Source of the DNA: an uncultured Bacteroidales bacterium
GTDB lineage: Bacteria > Bacteroidota > Bacteroidia > Bacteroidales > F082
NCBI GenBank assembly: GCA_900317055.1
Contig: ONFF01000020.1
Span: 1-64,000 of the forward strand
DNA: 64,000 bases
Direction of reading: 5' to 3'
Within the stretch, counting starts at the first letter, position 1; each line of letters starts with the position of its first letter. The notes beneath the pieces are model-generated. The model did not search any database and was not told the DNA's origin. It worked only from the letters and a program-made list of their open reading frames with translations. The translations under genes were made by a program, and so were the position numbers. Below, piece by piece: positions 32,419 through 41,456 of this stretch.

Positions 32419-33519
32419 ATGAAAACAAGAAACCTACTTAAAATCAGCGTATTATCTACTCTTCTGCTGTTTTGTGGACAACTTTTTTCACAGATTCAGA
32501 CTTTTGAATGGCAAGGCACACAACGGCAATATCTCATTAAGATACCAGAAAACCACTCTGAGACAATGCCTATCTTGTATTTCTTGCATGGTTTGGGCGA
32601 CAATATCACCCGGTTGGACAATGAGTTCCATTTTCAACAGGTGGCCGATGAGTTTCAGTGGGCAGTTGTGATTCCTCAAGCATTGTCTCAGTCGGGTGCG
32701 ACCATGTGGAACGCTGGGCTGATGGCAAGCAGCATTGATGACTCGGGCTTCTTGATGGCGCTCCTTGACGCATTGGCCGAGCAATATCCCGTCAATCTCG
32801 ACAGTGTCTTCTTCACGGGCTTTTCAATGGGCGGTTTCATGACACACCGCATGGCTATCGAGCATGGCGACCGCATCACCGCCTGTGCACCTGTCAGCGG
32901 ACTGATTACGCATTCCATGGCGAATCAAACTGCTGTAGCACCCGTGAGGATGTTGCACATTCATGGCACTACGGATCCAGTGGTGGGTTACGATGGCAAC
33001 TCGCAATACTTTGGTGGTAACTTGGGTCTCAATGTCGACGCCATCCTTGATTATTGGAAAAACGCCAACCGTTGCGTTGCCGAACCCGTCATCGACACTT
33101 TCCCTGACCTAAAAAACGACGGGCTTCGTTTTGTGCGTTATACTTATGAGGGTGATGCCGAACTGCAACACATCAAGGTTATTGGCGGCAACCACACTTG
33201 GTATATGAGCGAAAATCAATACGACATCGGTTATCTGACCGAGATTCATAAGTTCTTCACCATCAACAATGGATATGTCGATGTTACTGAACATGAGCAA
33301 AATACATTGCAACTTTGGCCCAACCCGACTTCGGGATGTGTCACCATCAAAATGGAAGATGATACGGTCGTTGAAGTGATGGATATCCAAGGTCGTTGCA
33401 TGGCCAAGTATGCATTGAAGTCTGGCACTCAACAAATCGATTTGAGAGACCTTACCGAAGGCTTGTATTTCATCAAAGGAGAGAATGGTTCAGTAACAAA
33501 AGTAATGCTGACAAAATAA
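32419..33519 (+). CDS. Secreted PHB-depolymerase/feruloyl-esterase-like hydrolase, T9SS
   Basis: 366 residues. Signal peptide (MKTRNLLKISVLSTLLLFCG, then QLFSQ). The alpha/beta hydrolase core has PILYFLHGLGDN (oxyanion), VFFTGFSMGGFMTH (GxSxG nucleophile), HIHGTTDPVVGYDG (acid) and IGGNHTWYM (His), as in LpqC/polyhydroxybutyrate depolymerase-type esterases that also include feruloyl and acetylxylan esterases. The C-terminus (LWPNPTSGCVTIKMEDD, VMDIQGRCMAK, GLYFIKGENG) is a T9SS sorting domain. It probably de-esterifies plant or dietary polymers outside the cell. The next gene starts 11 bp on. Confidence 0.9.
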   Translation: MKTRNLLKISVLSTLLLFCGQLFSQIQTFEWQGTQRQYLIKIPENHSETMPILYFLHGLGDNITRLDNEFHFQQVADEFQWAVVIPQALSQSGATMWNAGLMASSIDDSGFLMALLDALAEQYPVNLDSVFFTGFSMGGFMTHRMAIEHGDRITACAPVSGLITHSMANQTAVAPVRMLHIHGTTDPVVGYDGNSQYFGGNLGLNVDAILDYWKNANRCVAEPVIDTFPDLKNDGLRFVRYTYEGDAELQHIKVIGGNHTWYMSENQYDIGYLTEIHKFFTINNGYVDVTEHEQNTLQLWPNPTSGCVTIKMEDDTVVEVMDIQGRCMAKYALKSGTQQIDLRDLTEGLYFIKGENGSVTKVMLTK

Positions 33520-33530
33520 CCCATAAAGCG

Positions 33531-34157
33531 ATGCTTGAACCAAAATTCGATACCTGCTTCTTTGAGCGTTATGCCATGGTCTCATTGGCCACGCTGTTGG
33601 GTGAGCATTATGCCCATCTGGTCAACCGCGACCGGCCTGACTTGCAGGATGAAGAACAAAGTATCGGCATCGAGGTGACGCGGGCTATCCGCGAGAACAA
33701 GAATGTGGCCAATGCTTTGGTGAATGAGATGGCGGGCGAAGACATCAAGGAAGTGAATGCGGAGGATTTGCGTCATATCAACCAAAGCGGTTATGCCTAT
33801 GGTTTGGGCGACGGCAGCATCATCGGACGCAACGAGTACGAATTCTGGTCGTTGGCTTTGCCTCTGAAACGCATCCTCGAAATCAAGATGGACAAGGTGA
33901 ACAACGGCTTTTACGGCGATTTCGATGAGTTTGGCCTTTTTGTCTTCACCAAGGAAGACTTGGACCTTGACCAAATCAAGCAGACCATTGCTTTCATGAG
34001 GGAGAAACAAGCCTACCAGAACCGACTCTATTCACGGCTCTTCATCTCTCAGATTCAAGCTATGTTCGATTGTGACCTTGAGACGGGGCAATACAAAAAA
34101 TATAAGGTCAGTCGCGAACAAAGGCGACAGTTTTACGAAGAGGCTATCAGGGTTTGA
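33531..34157 (+). CDS. Hypothetical cytoplasmic protein
   Basis: 208 residues, no signal peptide or membrane segment, no firm family. One segment, RPDLQDEEQSIGIEVTRAIR (residues about 34-53), has the spacing of a PD-(D/E)XK-type D...E-V-T active site as seen in some restriction-like folds, but the lysine is absent, so this is weak. Start 33531 is chosen over an upstream in-frame codon at 33396 that lies inside the esterase gene. The end overlaps the convergent beta-helix gene by 11 bp. Confidence 0.7.
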   Translation: MLEPKFDTCFFERYAMVSLATLLGEHYAHLVNRDRPDLQDEEQSIGIEVTRAIRENKNVANALVNEMAGEDIKEVNAEDLRHINQSGYAYGLGDGSIIGRNEYEFWSLALPLKRILEIKMDKVNNGFYGDFDEFGLFVFTKEDLDLDQIKQTIAFMREKQAYQNRLYSRLFISQIQAMFDCDLETGQYKKYKVSREQRRQFYEEAIRV

Positions 34158-35730
34158 TGACTTTAGCGGCTGCTGTTTTTCCTTCGGTTTGGATAATAAT
34201 TATATATGTTCCGCTGGTCAGGTTTTGGAACCATTCTCCAATCTCAATACGATTGATGCCAATTTGGGATTTTTCTAAATTCTTGTTGACCAAGAGTTTA
34301 CCATCAACGGAAAAGACCTTGGCAAACAAATTACAAGCACTCTCGCATTCGATTTCTGCATAGCTTGAAATTGTGACAGGGTTGCCAACAATGTGAATAG
34401 TTTGCTCGTTTTGAAGAGTTTCTTGAACTCCATTAGGGTCATATTCGTAGGCACCTATGTCGATGCAATTGCCGCTGACACGTTGGTTTCCATCTAAGTC
34501 AAGGCTATTGAGAAGATTTGTTGGCGTTTCTGGAGAGCCGGCATTGATGCATGGGCTATCGGGGCCAAGTTGGTAGTTTTCGTTATCTGGGTCAGCAAAA
34601 AGCGGGTCTGCATCAATGCAGTTTTCGTAAATAGAGATAATCTCATGGTTTGAGATATTCTCGAATCCGAACTGAACCAAGCAGTTGTGAAATTCTGGGG
34701 CGCAGTCGTCGAGGGTCCACGACCACATCTGAACGGGTTCTTCGAGTGGGACATTATTGGTGTTGCCATAGATGATGCAGTTCCATAGGACAGGTGAGCT
34801 GTGCTGGTAGAAGAAGATGCCGCCACAGTTGACGCCGACGGAATGATTGTCCACCACGGTGAGGTTGCTGACCAGTGGCGATGAGTCGCTGATGGCCAAA
34901 CCACCTCCGAAATGCCCCGAGGTGTTGTTGGCGAAAAGTGAGTTGGTAATGCTACACGGATTGTCGAAGCAGCGAATCAGATAGAGTCCGCCGCCGTTGA
35001 TGCCAAAATTGTGCTCAAAACGGCAACGGTCGATTTTTGCCATACAGCTGTCTATGCTCAATGCTCCTCCGATGGCAGTTTCACCATTGTTGTAATAAAA
35101 ATCAGTTGTAGTGATTTCCACCTCGCATTTCAGAAAACGCAGTCCGCCGCCATACATGAAATATACTGTGTCCAACCTAGTGTAAGTCAGGTTGTTGTTA
35201 ACCTTGCAATCGTAAATCAACACTTTTGAGTTTTCGGCATTTAGGGCGCCACCGTGTTCGCGAGAAAAGTTACAGAACAGGTTGCAATGGCTTATTTCCA
35301 CATTGTTGCAGTCGAAAATGCGAAGGGCGCCACCATCTTGGTCATCATCAAGAGCGGCCTTACCGTACTGAAAGCGGCAATAATCGAATTGGCATGCATC
35401 GGCATTGTTCAAGTGGATGCCGTTCCAGCCACCGCGACCCATGTTGAAGAGGTGAAAACCAGTGGTATCGGCTATAGTAAAGAGGATGGAATCGTTTTCC
35501 GTGCCTGATGCTATCAATGACGCACCATTTTCTACTTTAATGCTGTAAAAGCTGTCAAACAGCACCGTTGTTCCAGCAGCGATACGCAATGAATCTTGGA
35601 CTTTGACATCGCCAATGACCAGCACTGTGTCGGCTTCCCAGACACCAGATTGTAACCCAGAAACTTCAATGGTTTGAGCTTTGGCAAAGATGGAGACTGT
35701 CAATAACAAAAGTAATAGTCTGTTTTTCAT
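34147..35730 (-). CDS. Secreted right-handed beta-helix protein, T9SS
   Basis: 527 residues from the ATG at 35730 (signal peptide MKNRLLLLLLTVSIFAKAQ). A pectate-lyase-like parallel beta-helix covers about residues 40-440 with many turns such as CQFDYCRFQYGKAALDDDQD, ISHCNLFCNFSREHGGALNA and NSLFANNTSGHFGGGLAISD. Just before the tail is LDLDGNQRVSGNCIDIGAYE, the usual closing segment of choice-of-anchor beta-helix proteins. The end (VGNPVTISSYAEI, VFSVDGKLLVNK, GTYIIIIQTEGK) is a T9SS sorting domain. Probably a surface protein; no catalytic residues for polysaccharide cleavage can be assigned. Confidence 0.88.
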   Translation of the reverse strand: MKNRLLLLLLTVSIFAKAQTIEVSGLQSGVWEADTVLVIGDVKVQDSLRIAAGTTVLFDSFYSIKVENGASLIASGTENDSILFTIADTTGFHLFNMGRGGWNGIHLNNADACQFDYCRFQYGKAALDDDQDGGALRIFDCNNVEISHCNLFCNFSREHGGALNAENSKVLIYDCKVNNNLTYTRLDTVYFMYGGGLRFLKCEVEITTTDFYYNNGETAIGGALSIDSCMAKIDRCRFEHNFGINGGGLYLIRCFDNPCSITNSLFANNTSGHFGGGLAISDSSPLVSNLTVVDNHSVGVNCGGIFFYQHSSPVLWNCIIYGNTNNVPLEEPVQMWSWTLDDCAPEFHNCLVQFGFENISNHEIISIYENCIDADPLFADPDNENYQLGPDSPCINAGSPETPTNLLNSLDLDGNQRVSGNCIDIGAYEYDPNGVQETLQNEQTIHIVGNPVTISSYAEIECESACNLFAKVFSVDGKLLVNKNLEKSQIGINRIEIGEWFQNLTSGTYIIIIQTEGKTAAAKVIKP

Positions 35731-35752
35731 ACTTTGAAATCTTTTCAAGTCG

Positions 35753-35760
35753 CAAAAGTA
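35753..35760 (-). promoter_or_regulatory. -7 box of the beta-helix gene
   Basis: TACTTTTG on the minus strand, 22 bases before the ATG at 35730. It is divergent to the LysE-type gene's promoter. Confidence 0.5.
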
Positions 35761-35801
35761 AGGCATATTTTCATTTTTCGCCTTATTTCAATAAAAATAA
35801 T

Positions 35802-35809
35802 TATTTTTG
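35802..35809 (+). promoter_or_regulatory. -7 box of the LysE-type exporter gene
   Basis: TATTTTTG, 29 bases before the ATG at 35839. It rules out the in-frame start at 35734, which lies upstream of the promoter. Confidence 0.55.
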
Positions 35810-35838
35810 CAGGTTCAAAACTGAGGAATACGTCGTTA

Positions 35839-36555
35839 ATGGATAATTCTGCTTCCATATTCAATCACATGTCACAAGTGGAAGGTCCGTTCTCTTTCGA
35901 ATGGATCTTTTGGGCTGTTTTGTTGGGATTGTTCTTGGGTCTTGTCATCAATATGGGTCCGGCCTTCATTACTTTGGTGCAAACCAGTCTGCATCAGGAT
36001 TTTAAGTCGGCAGTACAGTTTGCTTTCGGCGTGATTTTGAATGATGCCATTGTGATAGCCATTTGCATTTTCACCTCGGTTCAGTTGGGGGTATCGTTCA
36101 ACTCGGGCGTACCTTGGTTTTGCATAGGGGCAGGAGCCATTTTGGTGGCGTTTGGAATAATGACATTTTTCTTGAAGGCAAGAAATAGGGAGACGCGCCA
36201 TGAGCAAAGAGCCAAAGAACTGTTGGAAGAGCAAGATGATAGCCCATCACCCTTCTTTTTCATCGGTAAAGGGTTTGCCCTCAATGTGTTGAATCCTTTC
36301 GTATGGATTTTTTGGTTTTCGGCAGTGGCCATTGTTGTGGGCGGTACCAAGAACACCATCATCACCATTATCTTTTTCACTATCGTGTTGAGTACCAGTT
36401 TCGCACTTGATGTTTTGAAAGCTTGGGGCGCGGCGAAGCTGAAACGCTTTTTCGATGCCGATCGCACCACAATGATGAACCGCGTTGCAGGTATTTTGTT
36501 GGTGATTTGTGGTCTTTATTTCATTGTTTATAAGGGAATTATGAACCTCGTCTAA
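35839..36555 (+). CDS. LysE family exporter
   Basis: 238 residues from the ATG at 35839. Six hydrophobic segments with the LysE/RhtB signature near the start: FLGLVINMGPAFITLVQTSL (the conserved PGP-like turn here reads MGP), then VQFAFGVILNDAIVIAICIF. Later comes FFIGKGFALNVLNPFVWIFW, the second conserved NPxxxxFW-type motif. Exports amino acids or other small metabolites; substrate unknown. It is followed by a DUF308 membrane protein after 11 bp. Confidence 0.87.
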   Translation: MDNSASIFNHMSQVEGPFSFEWIFWAVLLGLFLGLVINMGPAFITLVQTSLHQDFKSAVQFAFGVILNDAIVIAICIFTSVQLGVSFNSGVPWFCIGAGAILVAFGIMTFFLKARNRETRHEQRAKELLEEQDDSPSPFFFIGKGFALNVLNPFVWIFWFSAVAIVVGGTKNTIITIIFFTIVLSTSFALDVLKAWGAAKLKRFFDADRTTMMNRVAGILLVICGLYFIVYKGIMNLV

Positions 36556-36566
36556 ATCATATTACT

Positions 36567-37160
36567 ATGGAAGTCAAAAAAGCAAATTCTGGCTGGATCG
36601 CGTTCCTTGTGAGCGGAATCGTCGCCATTGGTTATGGTGTATTAGCCATTTCTTTTACGGAGACATTTATCGACATTCTTGAGATAGTCATGCGTGTTTC
36701 AGGCATCTGTATTGCTGCAACAGGTGCTATTTTCTTGATTGCCGCGATAATGCGTATAAGGAAGAAATTACCTTGGGGCTTGATTCTTTTGGAAGCTGTG
36801 GCGTTGATTACCGTTGGAGTACTTTCCGCCATTTATGCTACAGAAGCCCTTAAATTATTGGTGATTCTAATTGGTATGTGGGCAGCCATCATCGGTGCTT
36901 TCATGCTGCTTGTGATGTCGCGCACCAAGAACCTGTGGAACAAGGGCTTCTATGTTGTGAGTGCTATCCTAAGCATAGCATTTGGCGTGCTACTCATAGC
37001 GCATCCCTTTGGATTTGTGAAATGGTTTATCATCTTGTCAGGTATCATCGCTTTGGTATTTGGCCTCATCATGATGATGTTTGGCTTTGCCATCCGTCGT
37101 GCTGACAAGGAAGTCAAAGTGGAAGTCATTGAGAGTCGAATAGAGGAAAGTAACCTTTAA
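36567..37160 (+). CDS. HdeD/DUF308 family membrane protein
   Basis: 197 residues, six transmembrane helices in three pairs (GWIAFLVSGIVAIGYGVLAI; SGICIAATGAIFLIAAIM; LILLEAVALITVGVLSAIYA; LVILIGMWAAIIGAFMLLVM; FYVVSAILSIAFGVLLI; FIILSGIIALVFGLIMMMFG), the DUF308 repeat pattern of HdeD-like acid-resistance membrane proteins. The physiological role in Bacteroidota is unknown. It is probably co-transcribed with the LysE-type gene. Its stop overlaps the convergent pseudouridine synthase stop by 4 bp. Confidence 0.88.
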   Translation: MEVKKANSGWIAFLVSGIVAIGYGVLAISFTETFIDILEIVMRVSGICIAATGAIFLIAAIMRIRKKLPWGLILLEAVALITVGVLSAIYATEALKLLVILIGMWAAIIGAFMLLVMSRTKNLWNKGFYVVSAILSIAFGVLLIAHPFGFVKWFIILSGIIALVFGLIMMMFGFAIRRADKEVKVEVIESRIEESNL

Positions 37161-37849
37161 TCTGACAACTGCTGAAACGCAGTCCAAGGCGACACTTCAG
37201 GCAAAGGCGCTGTTATCTCTATTTGTGTCTTCAAAACGGGGTGCTCGAAGGCGATACGCCAAGCATGGAGGCTGATGGAAGCATCAGGGTTGCTGCGCGG
37301 ATAACCGTATTTCAAGTCGCCCCGGATGGGACAACCGATGTGCGCCAACTGGCAACGAATCTGATGGTGCCTTCCCGTAAACAACTCGACTTCAAGTAGA
37401 TAAAAAGTCTCTGATTTGCCGACTACACAATAGCTGAGTCGCGCCAACTTAGCTTCTTTAGTACCTTCGGGCACGACGAACGATTTGTTCATTTTCTCGT
37501 TCTTGACGAGGTAGTCTTCCAATACATCGGCTTGTTTGGGCGGATGGTTTTTGACGAGAGCTAAGTAGGTCTTGCGGAAATCGCGATCTTTCACCTTCAC
37601 GGTCATGCGCGACAGGGCTTTACTCGTCTTTGCGAACATCACGGCGCCGCTCACGGGGCGGTCGATGCGATGGACAAGGCCGGCAAAGACATTCCCTGGC
37701 TTGTCGTACTTTTCCTTGATATACTCTTTCACATCATCGAGTAGGCATTTGTCGCCCGTCTTGTCGCCTTGTACAATCTCGGAGGGGAGCTTGTTGACCA
37801 CGATGAGGTGGTTGTCTTCGTATAATATGCGATCAGCTATTGTATTCAT
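37157..37849 (-). CDS. RluA-family pseudouridine synthase
   Basis: 230 residues from the ATG at 37849 (MNTIADRILYEDNHLIVVNK). An in-frame start at 37897 would lie deep inside mnmA. The catalytic motif VHRIDRPVSGAVMFAKTSKA (HRxDxxxSG, with the nucleophilic Asp) is intact. There is no S4 domain, so it is the short RluA/TruC-like type that isomerises uridines in rRNA or tRNA; the exact site cannot be told. The start overlaps the end of mnmA by 17 bp, so the two RNA modification genes are translationally coupled. Confidence 0.9.
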   Translation of the reverse strand: MNTIADRILYEDNHLIVVNKLPSEIVQGDKTGDKCLLDDVKEYIKEKYDKPGNVFAGLVHRIDRPVSGAVMFAKTSKALSRMTVKVKDRDFRKTYLALVKNHPPKQADVLEDYLVKNEKMNKSFVVPEGTKEAKLARLSYCVVGKSETFYLLEVELFTGRHHQIRCQLAHIGCPIRGDLKYGYPRSNPDASISLHAWRIAFEHPVLKTQIEITAPLPEVSPWTAFQQLSD

Positions 37850-38915
37850 TAGTCTCAATAATAACTCCACTACCAATAACATAAGGTTCCGTCTCATGGT
37901 AAACTACGCCGAACTGTCCTGGCGCAACACCTGAGATAGCTACTTCAGAAACAATGTCGGCACCACGCTCGGTGAGGCGAATCGTACCATAAGTGAACTC
38001 AGGCTGGTGGCGTATTTTGAAGCGTACACGCTGCCCATCAACGAATTGCAAGGCAGGATTCATCGGTTGCAGGTCGCCCATAGGAACGATGTTGGTGTAT
38101 TGTGCCACAGGGTCGTAGCCCTGCGAAACATAGACAATGTTGTTCGGGATGTCTTTCTTCACCACAAACCACGGACCACCGCCAAGGCCTAAGCCTTTGC
38201 GTTGTCCGATGGTGTGGAACCAAAAGCCCTTGTGACGCCCCAATTTCTTGCCCGTCTCCAACTCCACGATGTCGCCTGGCATCTCGCCGAGGTATTCGCG
38301 GATGTAGTCGTTGTAGTTAATCTTTCCTAAAAAGCAGATGCCCTGGCTATCATGTCGTTCTGCGCTTGGTAGCTTGTATTGGGCAGCCAACCGACGCACC
38401 TCGGGTTTAGGGATGTCGCCAATGGGGAAGATAACCTTGCTCAGCTGGGCATAGGTGATACGGCCCAAGAAATAGGTCTGGTCCTTGAAGGTGTCGGCCG
38501 CCGTGCCAAGCCAGAAGATGCCGTTTTCATCCTCCCACGAGCGGGCATAATGACCTGTGGCGATCTTGTCGAAATTGTGACCTTCTTTCTCCTCAAAGGC
38601 ACCGAGCTTGATCCAACGGTTGCACATCACGTCAGGGTTAGGCGTGAGGCCCTTACGCACCATCTCCATGGTGTACTTTCCGACGGTCTCGAAATACTCG
38701 TGCTGCAAGTCCACGATGTCAAATTTGCAGCCGTATTTCTTGGCGATATAGGTTGTGATTTCAATGTCCTCCTCCGACGGACAGCTCGACAGGTCTTCCT
38801 TGCCTTCCATACCGATCTTGATATAGAAGATATGCGGGTCGTAGCCCTGCTCCTTGAGCAGTGGCACCACCACGGAGCTGTCGACACCCCCCGAAACCAA
38901 CGCGGCAATATTCAT
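37833..38915 (-). CDS. mnmA: tRNA-specific 2-thiouridylase
   Basis: 360 residues. PP-loop ATPase motif AALVSGGVDSSVVVPLLKEQ (SGGxDSS) at the N-terminus; first catalytic Cys in LTPNPDVMCNRWIKLGAFEE; second Cys in RHDSQGICFLGKINYNDYIR; tRNA-binding C-terminal barrel (GFWFHTIGQRKGLGLGGGPW). It thiolates U34 of tRNAs for Lys, Glu and Gln. Length and motifs are normal. It is the first gene of the mnmA-rluA-type pair, with a -7 box TATTTTTG 19 bases before the start. Confidence 0.96.
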   Translation of the reverse strand: MNIAALVSGGVDSSVVVPLLKEQGYDPHIFYIKIGMEGKEDLSSCPSEEDIEITTYIAKKYGCKFDIVDLQHEYFETVGKYTMEMVRKGLTPNPDVMCNRWIKLGAFEEKEGHNFDKIATGHYARSWEDENGIFWLGTAADTFKDQTYFLGRITYAQLSKVIFPIGDIPKPEVRRLAAQYKLPSAERHDSQGICFLGKINYNDYIREYLGEMPGDIVELETGKKLGRHKGFWFHTIGQRKGLGLGGGPWFVVKKDIPNNIVYVSQGYDPVAQYTNIVPMGDLQPMNPALQFVDGQRVRFKIRHQPEFTYGTIRLTERGADIVSEVAISGVAPGQFGVVYHETEPYVIGSGVIIETNEYNS

Positions 38916-38933
38916 AGGTTATGATATTTTCTG

Positions 38934-38941
38934 CAAAAATA
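38934..38941 (-). promoter_or_regulatory. -7 box of mnmA
   Basis: TATTTTTG on the minus strand, 18 bases before the mnmA ATG. Confidence 0.5.
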
Positions 38942-38955
38942 GGTATTTTTCGGTT

Positions 38956-38984
38956 TGTAGAGACGGTGTGACACCAACTCTACA
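38956..38984. repeat. 29-bp palindrome of the GTAGAG family
   Basis: TGTAGAG-AC-GGTGT-G-ACACC-AA-CTCTACA ends exactly where the GH92 stop codon begins. It could fold in GH92 mRNA as a 3' hairpin, but it lacks a T-tract and overlaps the mnmA upstream region. Confidence 0.65.
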
Positions 38985-41366
38985 TCATTCTGTCATCGAA
39001 TATGGTTTATCCTCGGGTCTCATGCCGCGTTCCAGATTCGGCTCACTACCCATCCCGAAGACCAGTTCCCCACCTTGCATCAATTGCTCATGCGTGAGGT
39101 AAAGCTTCGTAATCTCTTGCCCATTGAGCGTCACTTTCTGCACATATCGGTTCTCATCATTCACATTAGGTGCTTTGATTTCCAAGGTTTTACCATTGCC
39201 TAAGCGTACTTTCAGATAGGGCAGGTAAGGTGCACCTAATACATATTGGTCGCTGCCAGGACAGACGGGATAGAAGCCCATCGCGGAGAAGATGTACCAG
39301 GCTGACATCTGGCCGCAGTCGTCGTTGCCGCAGAGGCCGTCGATGTTGTTTTTGTAGAAGCGGTTCATGATTTCGCGCAGCCAGTATTGGGTCTTGTAAG
39401 GTTGTGAGGTCCAGTTGTAAAGGTAGGCGATATGATGTGCGGGTTCATTGCCGTGGTTGTAGCAGCCCATCAAGCCTTCCTCTGTGACATCTTCTGTGTT
39501 CTCGAAGAACTCGGGCGGCAGTTGCATGACAAATAAAGTGTCGAGGTTGTGGATAAACTGTGCATCGCCGCCCATGGCTTCAATGAGACCTTTCACATCT
39601 TGCGGCACATAGAACGAATACACCCAGGAGTTGCCCTCTACGAAGCCTTCGCCTTCAGTGTCGAAGAGGCTAAACGGTTCTTTCCAAGTGCCATCACTCA
39701 TCTTGGGACGGGCAAAACCAAGTTCGGTGTCGAAGGTGTTGCGCCAATTGGAGGCGCGCTGCTTGTAGATGTTAGCCATTTCTTGGTTGCCAGCCTTGAG
39801 TGCGGCTTGGTAAATGGCCCAGTCGTCATAGGCATATTCCAAAGTGATGGAGACACATCCGTTGTTCTTGTCGAAGGGGACATAGCCGAGCTGTTGGTAG
39901 TCGTCAAGGTTCACATAATATGGACAAGTTGAGCTGCGTTGCATGGCTTTTAGCATCGCTTTTTCATCTGGATTGCTTTGTCGAGCCTCCTCGCAATGAC
40001 GGACTACATCCTTGGCATAGGCATCCGAAAGCACGGACACGGCATGGTAGCCAATCATGCACCAGTTGTCGTTGCCCATGTGTGACCACACGGGTAGCAG
40101 TCCGTGGACGCTTTGCTCACTGTGTTTGAGCATGGATTGCACCATGTCGGCATTGCGTTGAGGCTGCAGCACATTAAAGAGCGGGTGCAAGGCGCGGTAG
40201 GTGTCCCAAAGCGAGAACACGGTATAGTTGGTAAAGCCCTCGGCTTGGTGGATGTTGTGGTCGAGGCCGCGGTATTGGCCATCCACATCCATGTAGATGG
40301 AGGGATTGATCATTGTATGATAAAGCGAAGTATATAGCATCGCTTTCTGATCTTCGGTACCTTCTGCTTGCAGGATGGAGAGTTCCTTGTTCCATTTGGA
40401 TTGGGTTTCGGCGAGAAGTTGCTCGAAATTGCGACCATCGGTCTCGGCGTGGAGGTTGCGCAAGGCACCTTTGGTGCTGGTGGCAGAGAGGGCAACTTTC
40501 ATCTCCAAAGTGTTGGGATTGTCGAAGGTGAAATAAGCCACAATCTTGCGCCCCGTCATCTCTGGAAAGTTGTGTTTGACATCGAACTTGCTCCAGCCGC
40601 CATTATATTTGGGTTTCTCTAACTCACGGTAACCATAGTCCTTGACTGGTTGGTTGAAACTGATGGCGAAGTAAGTATAGTTTGTTCTCGCCCAGCCGTT
40701 GGTGATGCGGTAGCCCGTCAGCAGGGTGTCGTTCTCCACGCGGAGGTTGGCCCAGAGGATTTTGCCGTCGTAGTTGTAGATGCCGTGCTGCAAGTCGAGG
40801 ATGATGCTGCCGTCTTGGCCTTCGGGATAGGTATAGTGATGGATGCCGGCGTGTTCCGTGGCCGTCAGTTGGGCTTTGATGCCATAATCCTGCAAGAAGA
40901 CCTCATAGTAACCTGGCGCGGCAATCTCCGTGTCGTGGCTGAAACGGGAGCGATAACCTGCATCGGGGTTGGTTTGTGTACCCGGATTGAACTTGGTTTC
41001 TCCCGTGACAGGCATCACCAAGATATCGCCCAAATCAGAGTGCCCTGTGCCGCTGAAATGGGTGTGGCTAAAGCCTACTATGGTGCTGTCTTTGTGTTGA
41101 TAACCAGCGCAGTACTCATACACCCGAGGTTGGTAAACGCCGTCGATGTTGTGCGGCACGGTGTCGGTGTCGGGGCTGAGCTGCACAATGCCGAATGGCG
41201 CACAAGCCCCAGGGAAGGTATGCCCCATGCCGTTGGTTCCGATGATGGGGTTAACGTATTGGATATAATCGGCAATGGGTTCTGACTCGGTGGTCACAAT
41301 GGGTTGTTCGCTGCAACAGATCATCGTTAATCCTATGAAAACCAATAGATAGTGATGTATTTTCAT
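38985..41366 (-). CDS. GH92 family glycosidase (alpha-mannosidase-type) lipoprotein
   Basis: 793 residues from the ATG at 41366 (lipoprotein signal MKIHHYLLVFIGLTMICCSE). GH92 landmarks are present: YVNPIIGTNGMGHTFPGACA, PFGIVQLSPDTDT, YDDWAIYQAALKAGNQEMAN and GLCGNDDCGQMSAWYIFSAM, then GFYPVCPGSDQYVLG. GH92 enzymes are calcium-dependent exo-alpha-mannosidases that trim host N-glycans or fungal mannan. At residues about 455-466 the sequence RHCEEARQSNP interrupts the normal DAY...EKAM helix; it is encoded by a palindromic repeat in frame. No SusCD pair is adjacent. Confidence 0.92.
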   Translation of the reverse strand: MKIHHYLLVFIGLTMICCSEQPIVTTESEPIADYIQYVNPIIGTNGMGHTFPGACAPFGIVQLSPDTDTVPHNIDGVYQPRVYEYCAGYQHKDSTIVGFSHTHFSGTGHSDLGDILVMPVTGETKFNPGTQTNPDAGYRSRFSHDTEIAAPGYYEVFLQDYGIKAQLTATEHAGIHHYTYPEGQDGSIILDLQHGIYNYDGKILWANLRVENDTLLTGYRITNGWARTNYTYFAISFNQPVKDYGYRELEKPKYNGGWSKFDVKHNFPEMTGRKIVAYFTFDNPNTLEMKVALSATSTKGALRNLHAETDGRNFEQLLAETQSKWNKELSILQAEGTEDQKAMLYTSLYHTMINPSIYMDVDGQYRGLDHNIHQAEGFTNYTVFSLWDTYRALHPLFNVLQPQRNADMVQSMLKHSEQSVHGLLPVWSHMGNDNWCMIGYHAVSVLSDAYAKDVVRHCEEARQSNPDEKAMLKAMQRSSTCPYYVNLDDYQQLGYVPFDKNNGCVSITLEYAYDDWAIYQAALKAGNQEMANIYKQRASNWRNTFDTELGFARPKMSDGTWKEPFSLFDTEGEGFVEGNSWVYSFYVPQDVKGLIEAMGGDAQFIHNLDTLFVMQLPPEFFENTEDVTEEGLMGCYNHGNEPAHHIAYLYNWTSQPYKTQYWLREIMNRFYKNNIDGLCGNDDCGQMSAWYIFSAMGFYPVCPGSDQYVLGAPYLPYLKVRLGNGKTLEIKAPNVNDENRYVQKVTLNGQEITKLYLTHEQLMQGGELVFGMGSEPNLERGMRPEDKPYSMTE
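39969..40002. repeat. CGTCATTGCGAGGAGG-type element in frame in the GH92 gene
   Basis: On the minus strand the insert reads CGTCATTGCGAGGAGGCTCG followed by ACAAAGCAATCC, with ATTGC/GCAAT arms. The same kind of sequence is a common dispersed repeat in Bacteroidota and other bacteria (encoding RHCEE...SNP). The frame stays open. Confidence 0.6.
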
Positions 41367-41387
41367 TTGCTTGGTAGTTTTAAAGGG

Positions 41388-41395
41388 CAAAATTA
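41388..41395 (-). promoter_or_regulatory. -7 box of the GH92 gene
   Basis: TAATTTTG on the minus strand, 21 bases before the ATG at 41366. It is divergent from the TPR regulator promoter. Confidence 0.5.
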
Positions 41396-41442
41396 GAATA
41401 AATAATGAAACCTCCGACAAGAAACGAATAATGGATTTTGAC

Positions 41443-41450
41443 TACCTTTG
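41443..41450 (+). promoter_or_regulatory. -7 box directly before the TPR regulator ATG
   Basis: TACCTTTG ends 6 bases before the ATG at 41457, implying a leaderless transcript. The sequence ACTACCTTTGCAGCCG is identical to the -7 region of promoter module C (27935-27950), but the GGTTTTC core is absent. Confidence 0.5.
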
Positions 41451-41456
41451 CAGCCG

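Noticed and set aside
35734-35838. N-terminal extension of the LysE-type exporter
   Set aside because: It would start upstream of the promoter box at 35802 and inside the divergent gene's upstream region.
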